Part shown: piece by piece, positions 1 to 9,404 of the stretch
How the letters are laid out: every line of letters starts with the position of its first letter
Numbering within the stretch: position 1 is the first letter of the stretch
Source of the DNA: Rhizobium mayense
GTDB lineage: Bacteria > Pseudomonadota > Alphaproteobacteria > Rhizobiales > Rhizobiaceae
Direction: 5' to 3'
DNA length: 64,000 bases
Assembly: GCF_030272705.1 (NCBI RefSeq)
Contig: NZ_JARFYM010000005.1
Coordinates: forward strand, 186,001 to 250,000
The notes under the pieces: model-generated
What the model saw: only the letters and a program-made list of their open reading frames with translations
What the model was told of the DNA's origin: nothing
Database searches by the model: none
Made by a program: the position numbers and the translations under genes

Positions 1-152
1 ATTCAAGGTGTCAGCGAGTGGTACGACGTTAGAGAGGCTTGCTTATGGCCTATAGACAATGCTCGTTCGCATCCGTCGCGACACGAGGCGTCAGCACAGA
101 AAAACTCAAGAACTTCTAACGATATAACTATCTTATTTTTATTGGAGAAATA

Positions 153-228
153 TGGTGCCGCTTACGTGACTCGAACACGTGACCCCATCATTACGAATGA
201 TGTGCTCTACCGACTGAGCTAAAGCGGC
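153..228 (-). tRNA. tRNA-Thr (anticodon CGT)
   Basis: On the minus strand this 76-nt stretch folds into a full cloverleaf with an encoded CCA end. The acceptor arm GCCGCTT pairs with AAGCGGC, the D stem is GCTC/GAGC, the anticodon stem CATCA/TGATG holds the loop TTCGTAA, and the T arm is ACGTG-TTCGAGT-CACGT. The anticodon CGT reads the threonine codon ACG. The 3' end points to the left edge of the window, so any element integrated at this tRNA would lie at positions 1-152 and beyond. Confidence 0.96.
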
Positions 229-365
229 ATTTCAGGGCGTTCGGTGCTGCCCCGCGATTTGCATGGCGCTGATACAGTCAATGCGGCGAGATTTCAAGCG
301 TTCAAATTGCCGAATGGCAAAAAAGCGAGAGGCTTGTGAAAAACCGGCCATGCGCATGAGCGTTC

Positions 366-1334
366 TCAGAGTGCCAGCCGGGCGCGTGCCTGGTGGTATT
401 CCGCTTCCAGCCGATCGACGAGTTTGGCCACCGGTTCGATGGCTTTGACGGCGCTGATTCCCTGTCCGGAGCCCCAGATGTCCTTCCAGGCCTTGGCGCC
501 GGCCGTCTCGGTTTCGAAATCCATTTTCGAAGGATCAGCTTCGGGCAGGTTGTCCGGATCCATGCCGGCGGCGCGGATCGAGGGTTTCAGATAGTTGCCA
601 TGCACGCCGGTGAAGAAGTTGGAATAGACGATATCGGCCGCCGCCCCGTCGACGATCGCCTGCTTATAGGCTTCCGTTGCGCGCGCCTCTTCGGTGGCGA
701 TGAAGGGCGAGCCGATATAAGCCATGTCCGCGCCCATCGCCTGAGCAGCCAGGATTGCGCGGCCATTGGCAATCGCGCCGGCAAGCAGCAAAGGCCCGTC
801 GAACCATTCGCGGATTTCCTGGACGAGCGCGAAGGGTGAGAGTTGGCCGGCATGGCCGCCGGCGCCCGCCGCCACAGCAATCAGCCCGTCCGCACCCTTG
901 CGGATCGCCGAATTGGCATGACGATTGTTGATGATGTCGTGGAGCACGAGGCCGCCATAGGAGTGCACGGCCGCATTGACCTCCGGCACGGCGCCGAGCG
1001 ATGAGATGACGATCGGCACCTTGTATTTCACGCAGAGCATCAGATCGTGCTCCAGCCGCTTGTTCGACGTATGGACGATCTGGTTGACGGCGAAAGGGGC
1101 GGAGGGTCGTTTCGGATGCGCGGCGTCGTGTGCGGCGAGATCCTCGGTGATCATTGCCAGCCATTCGTCCAATTGGCTTTCCGGCCGGGCGTTCAGCGCC
1201 GGAAACGAACCGACGACGCCGGCCTTGCACTGCGCCAGCGTCAATGCCGGATGCGAGACGATGAAGAGGGGCGAGGCCACGACCGGCAGCCGCAGGCGCT
1301 CGGTCAGGACAGGGGGAAGGGCCATGAACATCAT
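366..1334 (-). CDS. nitronate monooxygenase-like FMN protein (NPD/COG2070 family)
   Basis: This 322-residue protein matches the nitronate monooxygenase (2-nitropropane dioxygenase) family, TIM-barrel FMN enzymes that oxidise alkyl nitronates; many members have no proven substrate. Visible signatures are the GAGGHAGQLSPFAL segment with the conserved histidine near residue 160 and the FMN-phosphate segment with GAIANGR followed by AMGADMAYIGSPF. Three in-frame ATGs (1334, 1331, 1325) compete as start; the upstream Shine-Dalgarno is weak. A 22-bp palindrome at 1341-1362 sits almost against the start and is shared with the fatty-acid oxidation operon at 53.9 kb. That suggests control by an acyl-CoA or branched-chain catabolic regulator, which is an inference. 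Confidence 0.88.
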   Translation of the reverse strand: MMFMALPPVLTERLRLPVVASPLFIVSHPALTLAQCKAGVVGSFPALNARPESQLDEWLAMITEDLAAHDAAHPKRPSAPFAVNQIVHTSNKRLEHDLMLCVKYKVPIVISSLGAVPEVNAAVHSYGGLVLHDIINNRHANSAIRKGADGLIAVAAGAGGHAGQLSPFALVQEIREWFDGPLLLAGAIANGRAILAAQAMGADMAYIGSPFIATEEARATEAYKQAIVDGAAADIVYSNFFTGVHGNYLKPSIRAAGMDPDNLPEADPSKMDFETETAGAKAWKDIWGSGQGISAVKAIEPVAKLVDRLEAEYHQARARLAL

Positions 1335-1665
1335 CCGTATTTGACGTTTACGAAAACGTCAAAGGGATAGCAGATGTGGGCGGGGAGGGAAAGATGGGGG
1401 AAGAAGCAGGCAAATAGGTAATAGTGATTGACCATATCCGCGCGCCTGGCGCTTTCCCTGCTGCCCTTTGCCTACTGCCTCGCAACTGCACCCCATTTGT
1501 GTCGTCTTTGCCATTTATCCCCGCCGGAGTGCCCGCGGGTCATTTGGAGAGACTTGCACATTGCCGGGCGGGGCGTTACCCAATTCGGTTAGCGAATGGT
1601 AAAGAAATAGTCGTCTTGGCGGTAGAGTATGCGGGCGCATCGCGAGTGAGAGTAAAGGACCTGAA
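1335..1665. other. intergenic region with palindromic operator
   Basis: This gap holds the divergent promoters of the nitronate monooxygenase-like gene and of the hypothetical gene starting at 1666. The only clear signal is the palindrome at 1341-1362. An 81-codon open frame at 1424-1669 has no recognisable product and runs into the next start, so I do not call it a gene. Confidence 0.6.
1341..1362. promoter_or_regulatory. palindromic operator shared with the fad operon
   Basis: TTGACGTTT, four spacer bases (ACGA), then AAACGTCAA: two perfect 9-base inverted arms. It lies 6 bp upstream of the ATG at 1334, a position where a bound protein would block transcription or initiation. The same arms recur at 53778-53799. 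The shape recalls operators of MerR-family regulators such as LiuR; that attribution is a guess from memory of the motif class. Confidence 0.75.
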
Positions 1666-2898
1666 GTGAGCGGATTAGAAACGGCTATCAGAAACGCCCT
1701 GGAGCGATCCGACCGTGCCAATCCGGAAATCCGGGCCCGTATCTATCAGTCGGCGCGACAGGCGCTCGAATCGGGACTTCGCAAGCAGGACATTACCGAC
1801 GTCGGCATCATTGCAGCTCAGCGCCAGCGCCTGGAGGCGACCATCCGGACGATTGAGGGCGAGGAGCGCGTCCGCCCGCCGGAAACACCCGTGACGCCCG
1901 AGGTGGAGGCGCCCCATATACCCTCTGCGCCGTCCCGGCAGGCGCCTGAGCCTGCTGGGCAACGACAGGCGCAGGAGCCTGTCATGAGCGTGCGCGGCGA
2001 GACGCGCGACCGCCCAATAGCCGCTCAAGCCCCCGTTCCCGCCGAATCCCCTGCGCCGGAAAGCGATTTTGGCGACATGCGCGCCGGCCCGACCGATCAT
2101 CTCGGCGCCGACAGCGATCAGCCGCAGTCGGCCGCACCGGCCGCAACGCGGTCGATGAATTTCAAACCGGAACGCGCCGCCGTTCGCCGCAAACCGCGCA
2201 AGTTCTTCTCGCGCCTGCTGGTCTTCTGCATCCTGCTCGCCTTCCTCGGCGTCGGCGCCTGGTGGATCAAGAGTTCGGGTGTGTTCATGACGGCAGCGCA
2301 GCGCGACACCAGCGTGCCCAATCCGCCGGCGCATGTTGATTCCCAGGATTTCAAGGGTAACAACAGCGACGACGACACCTCCAATGATGATGACAACAGC
2401 AGTCCCGCCAATCCGGGATTGGCAACGATTGATCCACAAAACCGCTTCTCCGACGAATGGATCGAGATTTTCAAGCCGACCGACCTGGCGAATATTGTGA
2501 GCGGTGCGCAGGCCAAGGCCGAGAACGTTTCGGAAAACGAAGGTCCGGCGGTGCGGCTGACCTCTCAGACAAACGCCCCGGACGGCAATGCGTCGGTTGA
2601 AGTGCCGGTCAGCGTGCTGCAGCAATTGGCCGGCAAATCGTCAGCAGTCGCGCTCACGCTGCAATCCACTTCCGACACGCCGACGCAGATCACCGTGGAA
2701 TGCGATTTCGGCTCGCTCGGCAGCTGCGGCCGTCACCGCTTTAACGTTACTCGCCAGAAGGGCGACGCCCTGTTCGAGGTCCATTTCGACCGTTCGCTGG
2801 CGCCAAACGCGCCCGGCCGTCTGATCATCAACAGCGATGTCGATGGTAAGGCGAGGGGCATCAACATCTACGCCATCCGTGTCCTGCCCGGGCAATGA
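1666..2898 (+). CDS. hypothetical membrane-anchored protein
   Basis: The predicted product has 410 residues and starts at GTG 1666 behind AAAGGA with good spacing. Residues 1-70 are probably helical. Residues 70-165 are rich in proline, alanine and glutamate and look disordered. A single membrane segment lies at about 181-201 after a basic RRKPRK stretch, giving N-in/C-out topology. An acidic asparagine/aspartate-rich linker follows near 220-245, then a probable beta-rich extracytoplasmic domain containing CDFGSLGSCGRH. I do not recognise a named family; it resembles conserved uncharacterised proteins of rhizobia. It converges on ppk2, with both stop codons inside one hairpin (2894-2920). Confidence 0.75.
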   Translation: MSGLETAIRNALERSDRANPEIRARIYQSARQALESGLRKQDITDVGIIAAQRQRLEATIRTIEGEERVRPPETPVTPEVEAPHIPSAPSRQAPEPAGQRQAQEPVMSVRGETRDRPIAAQAPVPAESPAPESDFGDMRAGPTDHLGADSDQPQSAAPAATRSMNFKPERAAVRRKPRKFFSRLLVFCILLAFLGVGAWWIKSSGVFMTAAQRDTSVPNPPAHVDSQDFKGNNSDDDTSNDDDNSSPANPGLATIDPQNRFSDEWIEIFKPTDLANIVSGAQAKAENVSENEGPAVRLTSQTNAPDGNASVEVPVSVLQQLAGKSSAVALTLQSTSDTPTQITVECDFGSLGSCGRHRFNVTRQKGDALFEVHFDRSLAPNAPGRLIINSDVDGKARGINIYAIRVLPGQ

Positions 2899-2920
2899 GG
2901 CCGGGCCGCGGCCCCTCATT
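2894..2920. terminator. hairpin covering two convergent stop codons
   Basis: AATGAGG at 2894-2900 pairs with CCTCATT at 2914-2920 around a GC-rich core. The structure contains the stop of the upstream hypothetical gene and reaches the stop of ppk2 on the other strand. No T tract follows on either side, so a terminator role is plausible but not clear. Confidence 0.4.
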
Positions 2921-3797
2921 TGAGGACATGCGGCCCCTTGCCCAGAATCTTGTCGTCGATTTCGCCGATCGCCTTCTCGTCCTTGCGGTCATAGTCGAGC
3001 GTCAGCAGCATGTGACGGATGAGGTTGAGGCGCGCGCGGCGTTTGTCGTTGGCATGGAGCACTGTCCATGGCGCGTAGTCCGTATGCGTCTCCTTCAACA
3101 TGCGGTCGCGTTTTTCACTGTAGTCTTTCCACTTGCTCAGCGCCGCGATGTCCATGGAGGAAAGCTTCCAGACGGCGCGCGGATCGTGGCGCCGGTCGTG
3201 AAAGCGCTTGAGCTGCATTTCCCTGCCGATGTCGAGATAGAATTTGAAAAAGAAGATGCCGTCCTGGACGATGAGCTTTTCCAGATGCGGAGTCTGTTTC
3301 AGGAATTGCTCGTATTGCTCCGGCGTGCAGAAGCCCATGACCGGTTCGACGCCGGCTCGGTTGTACCATGAACGATCGAACAGCACGAATTCGCCCGCCG
3401 TCGGAAACTGGGCGACATAGCGCTGGAAATACCATTGCCCCGCTTCGCGGTCGGTCGGTTTGGTCAGCGCCACGGCGCGCGCGATGCGGGGGTTCATATG
3501 CGCTGAAGTTGCGGCAATGGAACCGCCCTTGCCGGCGGCGTCCCGTCCCTCGAAGAGCGCCATCACCCGCTTGCCGGTCGCCTGCAGCCAGAATTGTACT
3601 TTAATGAGTTCGATCTGCAGCTTTTCCAGTTCCAGCAGATACTCTTCATCCTTCAGCTTCTTCTTGTAGGGATAGCCGCCGGAGGCAAGCGCCTCGTCGT
3701 TGATCCAGTCCGGCAGGACGGGGTCGTCGACATCGAATACGCGGGTCTTGCCACCGATATGCAACTCCACCGCGCGGCTTTCCACGTTCTCTCCCAT
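2916..3797 (-). CDS. ppk2: polyphosphate kinase 2
   Basis: PPK2-family enzymes move phosphate between polyphosphate and nucleoside di- or monophosphates. The 293-residue product has the Walker A motif GRDAAGKG at about 84-91 and the Walker B-type segment [10 protein letters not shown] at about 138-147. The later [13 protein letters not shown] stretch is also typical. I place the start at ATG 3797, because AAAGGA lies upstream at proper spacing; an upstream GTG at 3821 is open but sits before that site. The presence of one PPK2 domain and the length suggest a class I enzyme. Proximity to the phosphate regulon fits polyphosphate metabolism, but no Pho box is visible in front of it. Confidence 0.93.
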   Translation of the reverse strand: MGENVESRAVELHIGGKTRVFDVDDPVLPDWINDEALASGGYPYKKKLKDEEYLLELEKLQIELIKVQFWLQATGKRVMALFEGRDAAGKGGSIAATSAHMNPRIARAVALTKPTDREAGQWYFQRYVAQFPTAGEFVLFDRSWYNRAGVEPVMGFCTPEQYEQFLKQTPHLEKLIVQDGIFFFKFYLDIGREMQLKRFHDRRHDPRAVWKLSSMDIAALSKWKDYSEKRDRMLKETHTDYAPWTVLHANDKRRARLNLIRHMLLTLDYDRKDEKAIGEIDDKILGKGPHVLK

Positions 3798-4036
3798 GTG
3801 TTCTGTTCCTTTGCAATTCACGTTGTTCTAACGATATCCGCTGGGTGTGGCAAAAAAGCTTTGAAGCAAGTTGGGATATTTATCCAGTATTTTCAATCTC
3901 TTTGCCAGCCGCTCCCTTTGCCGGCTACATTTATTATTGTAAGTCGTCGGCTTCTGTGGATAGAGCCGAAAATTCTGTCATGAATCCCCGCTAATACGCG
4001 GAGTCTTGGATTCCGTAATGGCAGGCGAAGGGACGG

Positions 4037-5299
4037 GTGCACGTGGAAGACGAATGGTCATTCCTCAGGAAGCTGGCTGCACGGCTGCGGCAGGAGACCG
4101 CCATCCTGATTCTGGCGACGCTGATTGCCATTCTGGCGCTCGTCGAGGGTATCAATACCGGCGTCGTCTTCTGGATTTGGGTCGTCGTGATGATCGTGGC
4201 GCTCATCCGCCGGCCGTTGGTCGAAAAGGCAGTCCCGCCGGCGCCCGTCGAGCCCGCTCAGGCCGATCCGGAGGTCCTGTTGCGCACGGTCTTCTCCGGC
4301 TTAGCAGCACTTGACGTGCCGGTTCTCATCATCGATCGCGAGGCGTCTGTCCTGGTGCAGAATGCCGCCGCCGACAAGGCGTTCGGCGCTTTTCCGTCCG
4401 GCGCCCATATCTCCGCCAAGCTGCGCTCCCCCGGCGTCCTCGACATGGTGCGCGAGACGATCACCACCAACACGCCGAACCAGATCGAACATTCCGAGCG
4501 TCTGCCGTCGGAGCGCGTCTATATCGTCCGCATCGCGCCGATCGATTTGCCTGAATCAGACATCGAGCCCGGGACCTTCTTCGTGCTCTCCTTCCGCGAC
4601 ATTTCTGAACTTCGCCATATCGATCGTATGCGCTCCGATTTCGTCGCCAATGCCAGCCACGAGCTGCGCACGCCGCTCGCCTCGCTGCGCGGGTTCATCG
4701 AAACCATCCAGGGGCCGGCCAAGGCAGACCCGAAGGCGCAGCAGCGCTTTCTCGGCATCATGTTCGACCAGACGACACGCATGAGCCGGCTGGTCGACGA
4801 TCTCCTATCGCTGTCGCGGCTGGAGTTGAAGTCGCACATCGCGCCGGATCAGAAGGTTGATCTCGTGCCGTTGCTCGGCCATGTCCGCGACGCGTTGCTG
4901 CCGCTGGCCAGCGATCTCGACGTGACCATCAATCTGCATCTGCCCCCCGGAAAGGTGGAGGTGCTGGGTGATCGTGACGAGCTGGTGCAGGTCTTCGAAA
5001 ACCTCATCGAAAATGCCTGCAAATACGGTCAGGAAGGCAAGGTCGTCGAGGTTTCGCTCTTGAACGAGCCCGGTCAAGCCGTCGAAGTCGTCGTTTCCGA
5101 CCGGGGGCCGGGTATTCCAGCGGAGCATGTGCCGCGCCTGACTGAGCGTTTCTATCGCGTCAATGTCGAAGACAGCCGCTCGAAAAAAGGCACCGGCCTG
5201 GGGCTCGCCATCGTCAAGCACATTCTCACCCGCCACCGCGCAAGGCTGATCGTCAAGTCGGAAGTCGGAAAAGGAACGGACTTTACCGTGCGGTTCTGA
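4037..5299 (+). CDS. phoR: phosphate regulon sensor histidine kinase PhoR
   Basis: PhoR autophosphorylates on histidine and passes the phosphate to PhoB when phosphate is scarce. Two membrane segments lie near residues 21-36 and 41-58, followed by a PAS-like region (about 85-190). The HisKA box FVANASHELRTPL carries H208. The ATPase domain has the N box NLIENACKYG, the G1 box DRGPGIP and the G2 box GTGLGLAI. The start is GTG 4037, with a second in-frame GTG at 4043. It heads the pst-pho cluster, and the usual partner PhoB is encoded six genes downstream. Confidence 0.95.
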   Translation: MHVEDEWSFLRKLAARLRQETAILILATLIAILALVEGINTGVVFWIWVVVMIVALIRRPLVEKAVPPAPVEPAQADPEVLLRTVFSGLAALDVPVLIIDREASVLVQNAAADKAFGAFPSGAHISAKLRSPGVLDMVRETITTNTPNQIEHSERLPSERVYIVRIAPIDLPESDIEPGTFFVLSFRDISELRHIDRMRSDFVANASHELRTPLASLRGFIETIQGPAKADPKAQQRFLGIMFDQTTRMSRLVDDLLSLSRLELKSHIAPDQKVDLVPLLGHVRDALLPLASDLDVTINLHLPPGKVEVLGDRDELVQVFENLIENACKYGQEGKVVEVSLLNEPGQAVEVVVSDRGPGIPAEHVPRLTERFYRVNVEDSRSKKGTGLGLAIVKHILTRHRARLIVKSEVGKGTDFTVRF

Positions 5300-5359
5300 A
5301 CGGCTCTGTGAATCGTTCATTTTGGGCGTGACTTAATCCATAGATTTCAATTGGTTGGA

Positions 5360-5378
5360 CTGTCATAATTGTTTCACT
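5360..5378 (+). promoter_or_regulatory. Pho box upstream of pstS
   Basis: CTGTCAT, AATT, then GTTTCACT matches the two-half Pho box bound by PhoB: the first half-site is perfect and the second is degenerate at the expected 11-bp period. It lies about 105-125 bp before the pstS start, a normal place for activation of the pst operon under phosphate starvation. Confidence 0.75.
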
Positions 5379-5483
5379 CGCCTGACATAAAAGGGCGGTG
5401 CTTTGACCGCTAAAAAGAGTTGTTGAAAGGCGGACGCTCCGTTCGCCGCCACGCTCTTCAAAGCCCGTCAGGGAGGGTTCACC

Positions 5484-6518
5484 ATGAACACGTTGAAACT
5501 GTCTATCATTGCGTTGGTCGCATCCGCCGCTTTTTCTGGCGTCGCCGTGGCCCGCGATCAGATTCAGATTTCCGGTTCTTCCACCGTATTCCCCTATGCC
5601 AAGATCGTTGCCGAGACTTTCGGGGAAACCTTCACGAATTTCAAAACGCCGGTCGTCGAATCCGGCGGCTCCGGCGCCGGCCTGAAGGAATTCTGCAAGG
5701 GCGTCGGCCCGGATTCCATCGATATCGCCAATTCTTCGCGCCCGATCAAGGACAGCGAAGTCGAGGCCTGCAAGGCGGCCGGCGTTGCCGATATCCAACA
5801 GGTCAAGATCGGTTACGATGGCATCGTCTTCGCGTTCGACAAGAGTAATCCCGACATAAAATTCGTGCCCGCCGATCTCTATAAGGCGCTCGCTGCCGAG
5901 GTTGTGGTGAAGGGCAAGCTGGTTCCCAATCCTTACAAGAAATGGTCCGAGATCAATCCGGCCCTGCCGGACTTCGAGATCGCAGCCTATATTCCGGGCG
6001 AGAAGCATGGCACGCGCGAGGTCTTCGAAGAGAAGGTGCTGGCCGCCGGCTGCAAGGATTCCGGTGCGCTCGACGTCATCAAGACGACCGTTTCCGATCC
6101 CGATCAGCAGACCGCGAAGTGCATCGCAGTGCGCAAGGACGGTGCGGCAGTCGATATCGACGGTGATTATCCCGAGACGCTGGCCCGCATCGACGCCAAC
6201 AAGCATGGAGTCGGCGTCTTCGGCCTCTATTTCTATCAGAACAATGCCGACAAGCTGAAGGTTGCGACCGTAAGCGGCATCGTGCCGTCGGGCCAGACCA
6301 TCGCCGACGGCACCTATCCGGTGTCGCGGCCGCTGTTCTTCTACGTCAAGAAGGCGCATCTGGGCGTCATTCCGGGCCTGAAGGAATATGTCGACTTCTT
6401 CACGAGCGATCAGATGATTGGACCGGACAGCCCGCTGGCCGAATACGGCCTGGTGCCGGCGCCTGATGCTGAACGGGACCAGATCCGCAAGGATTTCGCG
6501 GACGGGAAGATCATGTGA
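5484..6518 (+). CDS. pstS: phosphate ABC transporter, periplasmic binding protein PstS
   Basis: The 344-residue protein begins with a signal peptide cleaved near residue 23 (VAVA before RDQIQ). The mature N-terminus carries the phosphate-binding segment ISGSSTVFPY and, further on, ESGGSGAGLKEFC, both characteristic of PstS. It captures phosphate in the periplasm and delivers it to PstC-PstA. The start ATG follows GGGAGGG. It is the first gene after the Pho box and is separated from pstC by a GC-rich hairpin, which may set a higher pstS level than that of the permease genes. Confidence 0.97.
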   Translation: MNTLKLSIIALVASAAFSGVAVARDQIQISGSSTVFPYAKIVAETFGETFTNFKTPVVESGGSGAGLKEFCKGVGPDSIDIANSSRPIKDSEVEACKAAGVADIQQVKIGYDGIVFAFDKSNPDIKFVPADLYKALAAEVVVKGKLVPNPYKKWSEINPALPDFEIAAYIPGEKHGTREVFEEKVLAAGCKDSGALDVIKTTVSDPDQQTAKCIAVRKDGAAVDIDGDYPETLARIDANKHGVGVFGLYFYQNNADKLKVATVSGIVPSGQTIADGTYPVSRPLFFYVKKAHLGVIPGLKEYVDFFTSDQMIGPDSPLAEYGLVPAPDAERDQIRKDFADGKIM

Positions 6519-6534
6519 GTGCTTAAGGACTGCC

Positions 6535-6559
6535 GCCGGCGGGGCTTGCCCGCGCCGGC
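6535..6559 (+). promoter_or_regulatory. hairpin between pstS and pstC
   Basis: GCCGGC at 6535-6540 plus GGG pairs with CCC and GCCGGC at 6549-6559, with a short loop and a two-base bulge. It lies in the 53-bp pstS-pstC gap and has no T tract. It resembles RNA-stabilising or partially attenuating hairpins in transporter operons. Confidence 0.5.
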
Positions 6560-6571
6560 GTTTGCCGGGGA

Positions 6572-8059
6572 ATGGGAATGAGTTTGTCATTGCTGCTGTT
6601 GTGCCTGTCGATCATCGGCGCCTCCGCCTTCGTGCTGGGGCGGACGAGAGCGGCTGCGCTTTCCGGCGGCAGGTCCTCGGCCATGCATTCGCGGCTCGGC
6701 TATCACGGCGCCTATGCCGCCATATGGGCGGTGTTGCCGGCGTTGGCGTTGATCTGCGTGTGGCTGACCATCAGCCCGGAGGTGATCGACCATTTCGTGA
6801 TCAAATCCTTTCCGGAGGAGGTGCAATCCCTGCCGCAAGCCGAACTCAACCTCAGCTACGGCATGGTGCGCAGCATCGCCCACGGCATGCGCCTGCTCGA
6901 TGACCAGGAACTGGCCACCGTCGCCGGCGGCTCCGCGGATCTTCAATTGCTCCTGGCGCAGAAGGGTGTCCCGCTCGCGGTCCGGCCGACCGGATATATG
7001 ATCGAGGCGTCCGACAAATATAACAGTATGCGATATGTGAGCCGCATCGTCATGTCGGTGGCGGCCATCATTCTTTCGGTGGTCTGCGCCATTCATGGCC
7101 TGCGTGCCATCGACTTGCGCTTTCGTGCCCGCAATCGAGTGGAGCAGGTCATTCTCGGCGGTCTGATCGTCGCTTCCTCCATCGCCGTGCTGACGACGAT
7201 CGGTATTGTCGCTTCGATGCTGTCGGAAGCCGCCCGCTTCTTCAACATGGTTCCAGCCGCCGAATTCTTCTTCGGCACCGTCTGGGATCCGCGTTTCACG
7301 GGAGCCGGCTCGCAAACGTCGGGCACGTTCGGGCTCATCCCGTTACTGGCCGGCACGCTCTATATCGGCTTCGTCGCCATGTTGGTTGCAGTGCCGGTGG
7401 GGCTGTTTGCCGCCATCTACATGGCCGAATATGCCTCGGCGCGCGTGCGCTCCGTCGCTAAACCGATGCTCGAAGTGCTGGCTGGCATTCCGACCATCGT
7501 CTACGGCTTTTTCGCCCTGGTGACGGTCGGGCCGTTCCTGCGCGACATTTCCGCTGATATCAACGGCCTGCTGACGGGCAATTATGCGAGCTTCATCGAG
7601 GCGCAGAGCGTCTTGACCGCCGGCTTTGTCATGGGCGTCATGCTCATTCCCTACGTCTCGTCACTTTCGGACGACATCATCATGGCCGTGCCGCGTTCGC
7701 TGCGCGACGGTTCGCTTGGCCTCGGCGCTACGCGATCGGAAACGGTCAAGCGCGTCCTGCTGCCGGCTGCTTTGCCCGGCATCGTCGGCGCGCTGCTGAT
7801 GACCGCGTCGCGGGCGATCGGCGAGACGATGATCGTCGTGCTGGCCGCCGGCGTTGCCGCCCGCATGCAGCTCGATCCCTTCGAGCCGATGACAACGGTC
7901 ACCGTGAAGATCGTCAACCAGTTGACCGGCGACCTCGAATTCACTTCGCCGCAGACATTGGTGGCCTTCGCGCTCGGCATCACGCTCTTCGGCCTGACCC
8001 TTTGTCTGAACGTCTATGCGCTCTACATCGTCCGCCGGTATAGGGAGCAATACGAATGA
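6572..8059 (+). CDS. pstC: phosphate ABC transporter permease PstC (long form)
   Basis: One of the two membrane subunits of the high-affinity phosphate importer. The C-terminal half (from about residue 265) is a standard BPD-type permease with the EAA loop region RSLRDGSLGLGATRSETVKRV. At 495 residues it is much longer than the enterobacterial protein. The extra N-terminal part holds two membrane regions and a periplasmic stretch with repeated acidic and leucine residues, as is common in alphaproteobacteria. The stop overlaps the pstA start by ATGA, so the two are probably translated together. Confidence 0.94.
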   Translation: MGMSLSLLLLCLSIIGASAFVLGRTRAAALSGGRSSAMHSRLGYHGAYAAIWAVLPALALICVWLTISPEVIDHFVIKSFPEEVQSLPQAELNLSYGMVRSIAHGMRLLDDQELATVAGGSADLQLLLAQKGVPLAVRPTGYMIEASDKYNSMRYVSRIVMSVAAIILSVVCAIHGLRAIDLRFRARNRVEQVILGGLIVASSIAVLTTIGIVASMLSEAARFFNMVPAAEFFFGTVWDPRFTGAGSQTSGTFGLIPLLAGTLYIGFVAMLVAVPVGLFAAIYMAEYASARVRSVAKPMLEVLAGIPTIVYGFFALVTVGPFLRDISADINGLLTGNYASFIEAQSVLTAGFVMGVMLIPYVSSLSDDIIMAVPRSLRDGSLGLGATRSETVKRVLLPAALPGIVGALLMTASRAIGETMIVVLAAGVAARMQLDPFEPMTTVTVKIVNQLTGDLEFTSPQTLVAFALGITLFGLTLCLNVYALYIVRRYREQYE

Positions 8060-9390
8060 GCGAGGTCGCTTCTTCCGCACCATCGCCGATTCCGCGTGGG
8101 CTGACGCCCGGCGCGCCGCCGCGGCGCGATATCGGCATTAAGCGTCGTTACGCCGCTGAGCGGCGGTTCCGCGCCTATGGCCTTGCCGCCGTCACCTTCG
8201 GCCTTGTCTTCCTCGTCATCCTGGTCTCCACAGTGGTGCGCCACGGCTACACCGCCTTCGTGCAGACCTCGATCACCTTGCCGATCGAATTTACCGAGAA
8301 GGTGATCGATCCCACGGGCAAGCGCGGCAGCGATCCGAAGGTGCTGATCGCGGCCAATTATCCGATTCTCATCCGCGATGCTCTGGTGAAGGCGCTAAGC
8401 ATCGATCCTTCCAATCGGGTACTCGTCCGCGAAGCGACGGAAATGGTGTCGGACGGCGCGCGGATTGCATTGCGCGACAAGGTCCTGGCCGATCCCTCGA
8501 TCATCGGGAAGACTGTAGAGGTCACTTTCCTCGCCAGCGCCAATATCGACTCCGCCAACAAGGGACAGATCGACCTGACGGCCGCCGAAAAGGACCGCAA
8601 GGTCTCAGACCAGCAGCTCACATGGATGAGGCAACTCGCCACCAACGGTGCGTTGTACAAGGCATTCAATACGGGCCTGTTCTTGTCCGGCAATTCCAGC
8701 CGCCCGGAGGCGGCCGGCCTCGGTGTCGCGCTGATCGGTTCGCTCTACCTGATGCTGACCGTGCTGGTCTTGGCATTGCCTGTCGGCGTGGCCGCCTCGA
8801 TCTATCTGGAGGAGTTTGCGCCGAAGAACCGCCTGACGGATCTGATCGAGGTCAATATCAACAATCTCGCCGCGGTGCCGTCGATCGTCTATGGCCTGCT
8901 CGGCCTTTCGGTCTTCATCAATTTCATGGGCTTGCCGCGCTCCGCTTCACTGGTCGGCGGGCTGGTGCTCAGCCTGATGACGCTGCCGATGATCATCATC
9001 GCCACGCGCTCGGCCCTGCGGGCCGTGCCGCCTTCGATCCGCAGCGCAGCCCTCGGCCTTGGCGCTTCGCGCATGCAGGTGGTGTTCCACCACGTCCTGC
9101 CGCTCGCCATGCCCGGCATCCTGACGGGCACGATCCTGGGGCTGGCGCATGCGCTCGGCGAAACCGCGCCATTGCTCCTGATCGGCATGGTCGCCTTCGT
9201 CGCCAATTATCCGGCAGGGCCGCTCGATCCGTCGACGGCCCTGCCAGTGCAGATTTACATGTGGGCGAGCGAAGCCGAGCGCGCCTTTGTCGAAAGAACC
9301 TCCGGGGCCATTATCGTCCTGCTCTTCTTCCTTGTTGCGATGAACATCGGGGCAATCCTGCTGCGCCGTCGTTTTGAGCGGCGCTGGTGA
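8056..9390 (+). CDS. pstA: phosphate ABC transporter permease PstA (long form)
   Basis: Partner permease of PstC, 444 residues. A proline-rich cytoplasmic N-terminus precedes a membrane segment near residues 45-65 and a periplasmic insertion of about 150 residues. The permease core follows from about 225, with the EAA loop [20 protein letters not shown]. The periplasmic insertion parallels the one in PstC, so the pair may form an enlarged docking face for PstS; that is inference. It begins in the ATGA overlap with pstC and is followed at once by pstB. Confidence 0.94.
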   Translation: MSEVASSAPSPIPRGLTPGAPPRRDIGIKRRYAAERRFRAYGLAAVTFGLVFLVILVSTVVRHGYTAFVQTSITLPIEFTEKVIDPTGKRGSDPKVLIAANYPILIRDALVKALSIDPSNRVLVREATEMVSDGARIALRDKVLADPSIIGKTVEVTFLASANIDSANKGQIDLTAAEKDRKVSDQQLTWMRQLATNGALYKAFNTGLFLSGNSSRPEAAGLGVALIGSLYLMLTVLVLALPVGVAASIYLEEFAPKNRLTDLIEVNINNLAAVPSIVYGLLGLSVFINFMGLPRSASLVGGLVLSLMTLPMIIIATRSALRAVPPSIRSAALGLGASRMQVVFHHVLPLAMPGILTGTILGLAHALGETAPLLLIGMVAFVANYPAGPLDPSTALPVQIYMWASEAERAFVERTSGAIIVLLFFLVAMNIGAILLRRRFERRW

Positions 9391-9404
9391 CAGGAGAAGA
9401 TGGA

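Noticed and set aside
1424..1669. 81-codon frame before the hypothetical gene at 1666
   Set aside because: No ribosome site worth trusting, no family features, and it overlaps the start of a better-supported gene.
3975..3981. CTGTCAT half-site before phoR
   Set aside because: One half of a Pho box only; no second half-site at 11 bp on either side, so not called as an operator.
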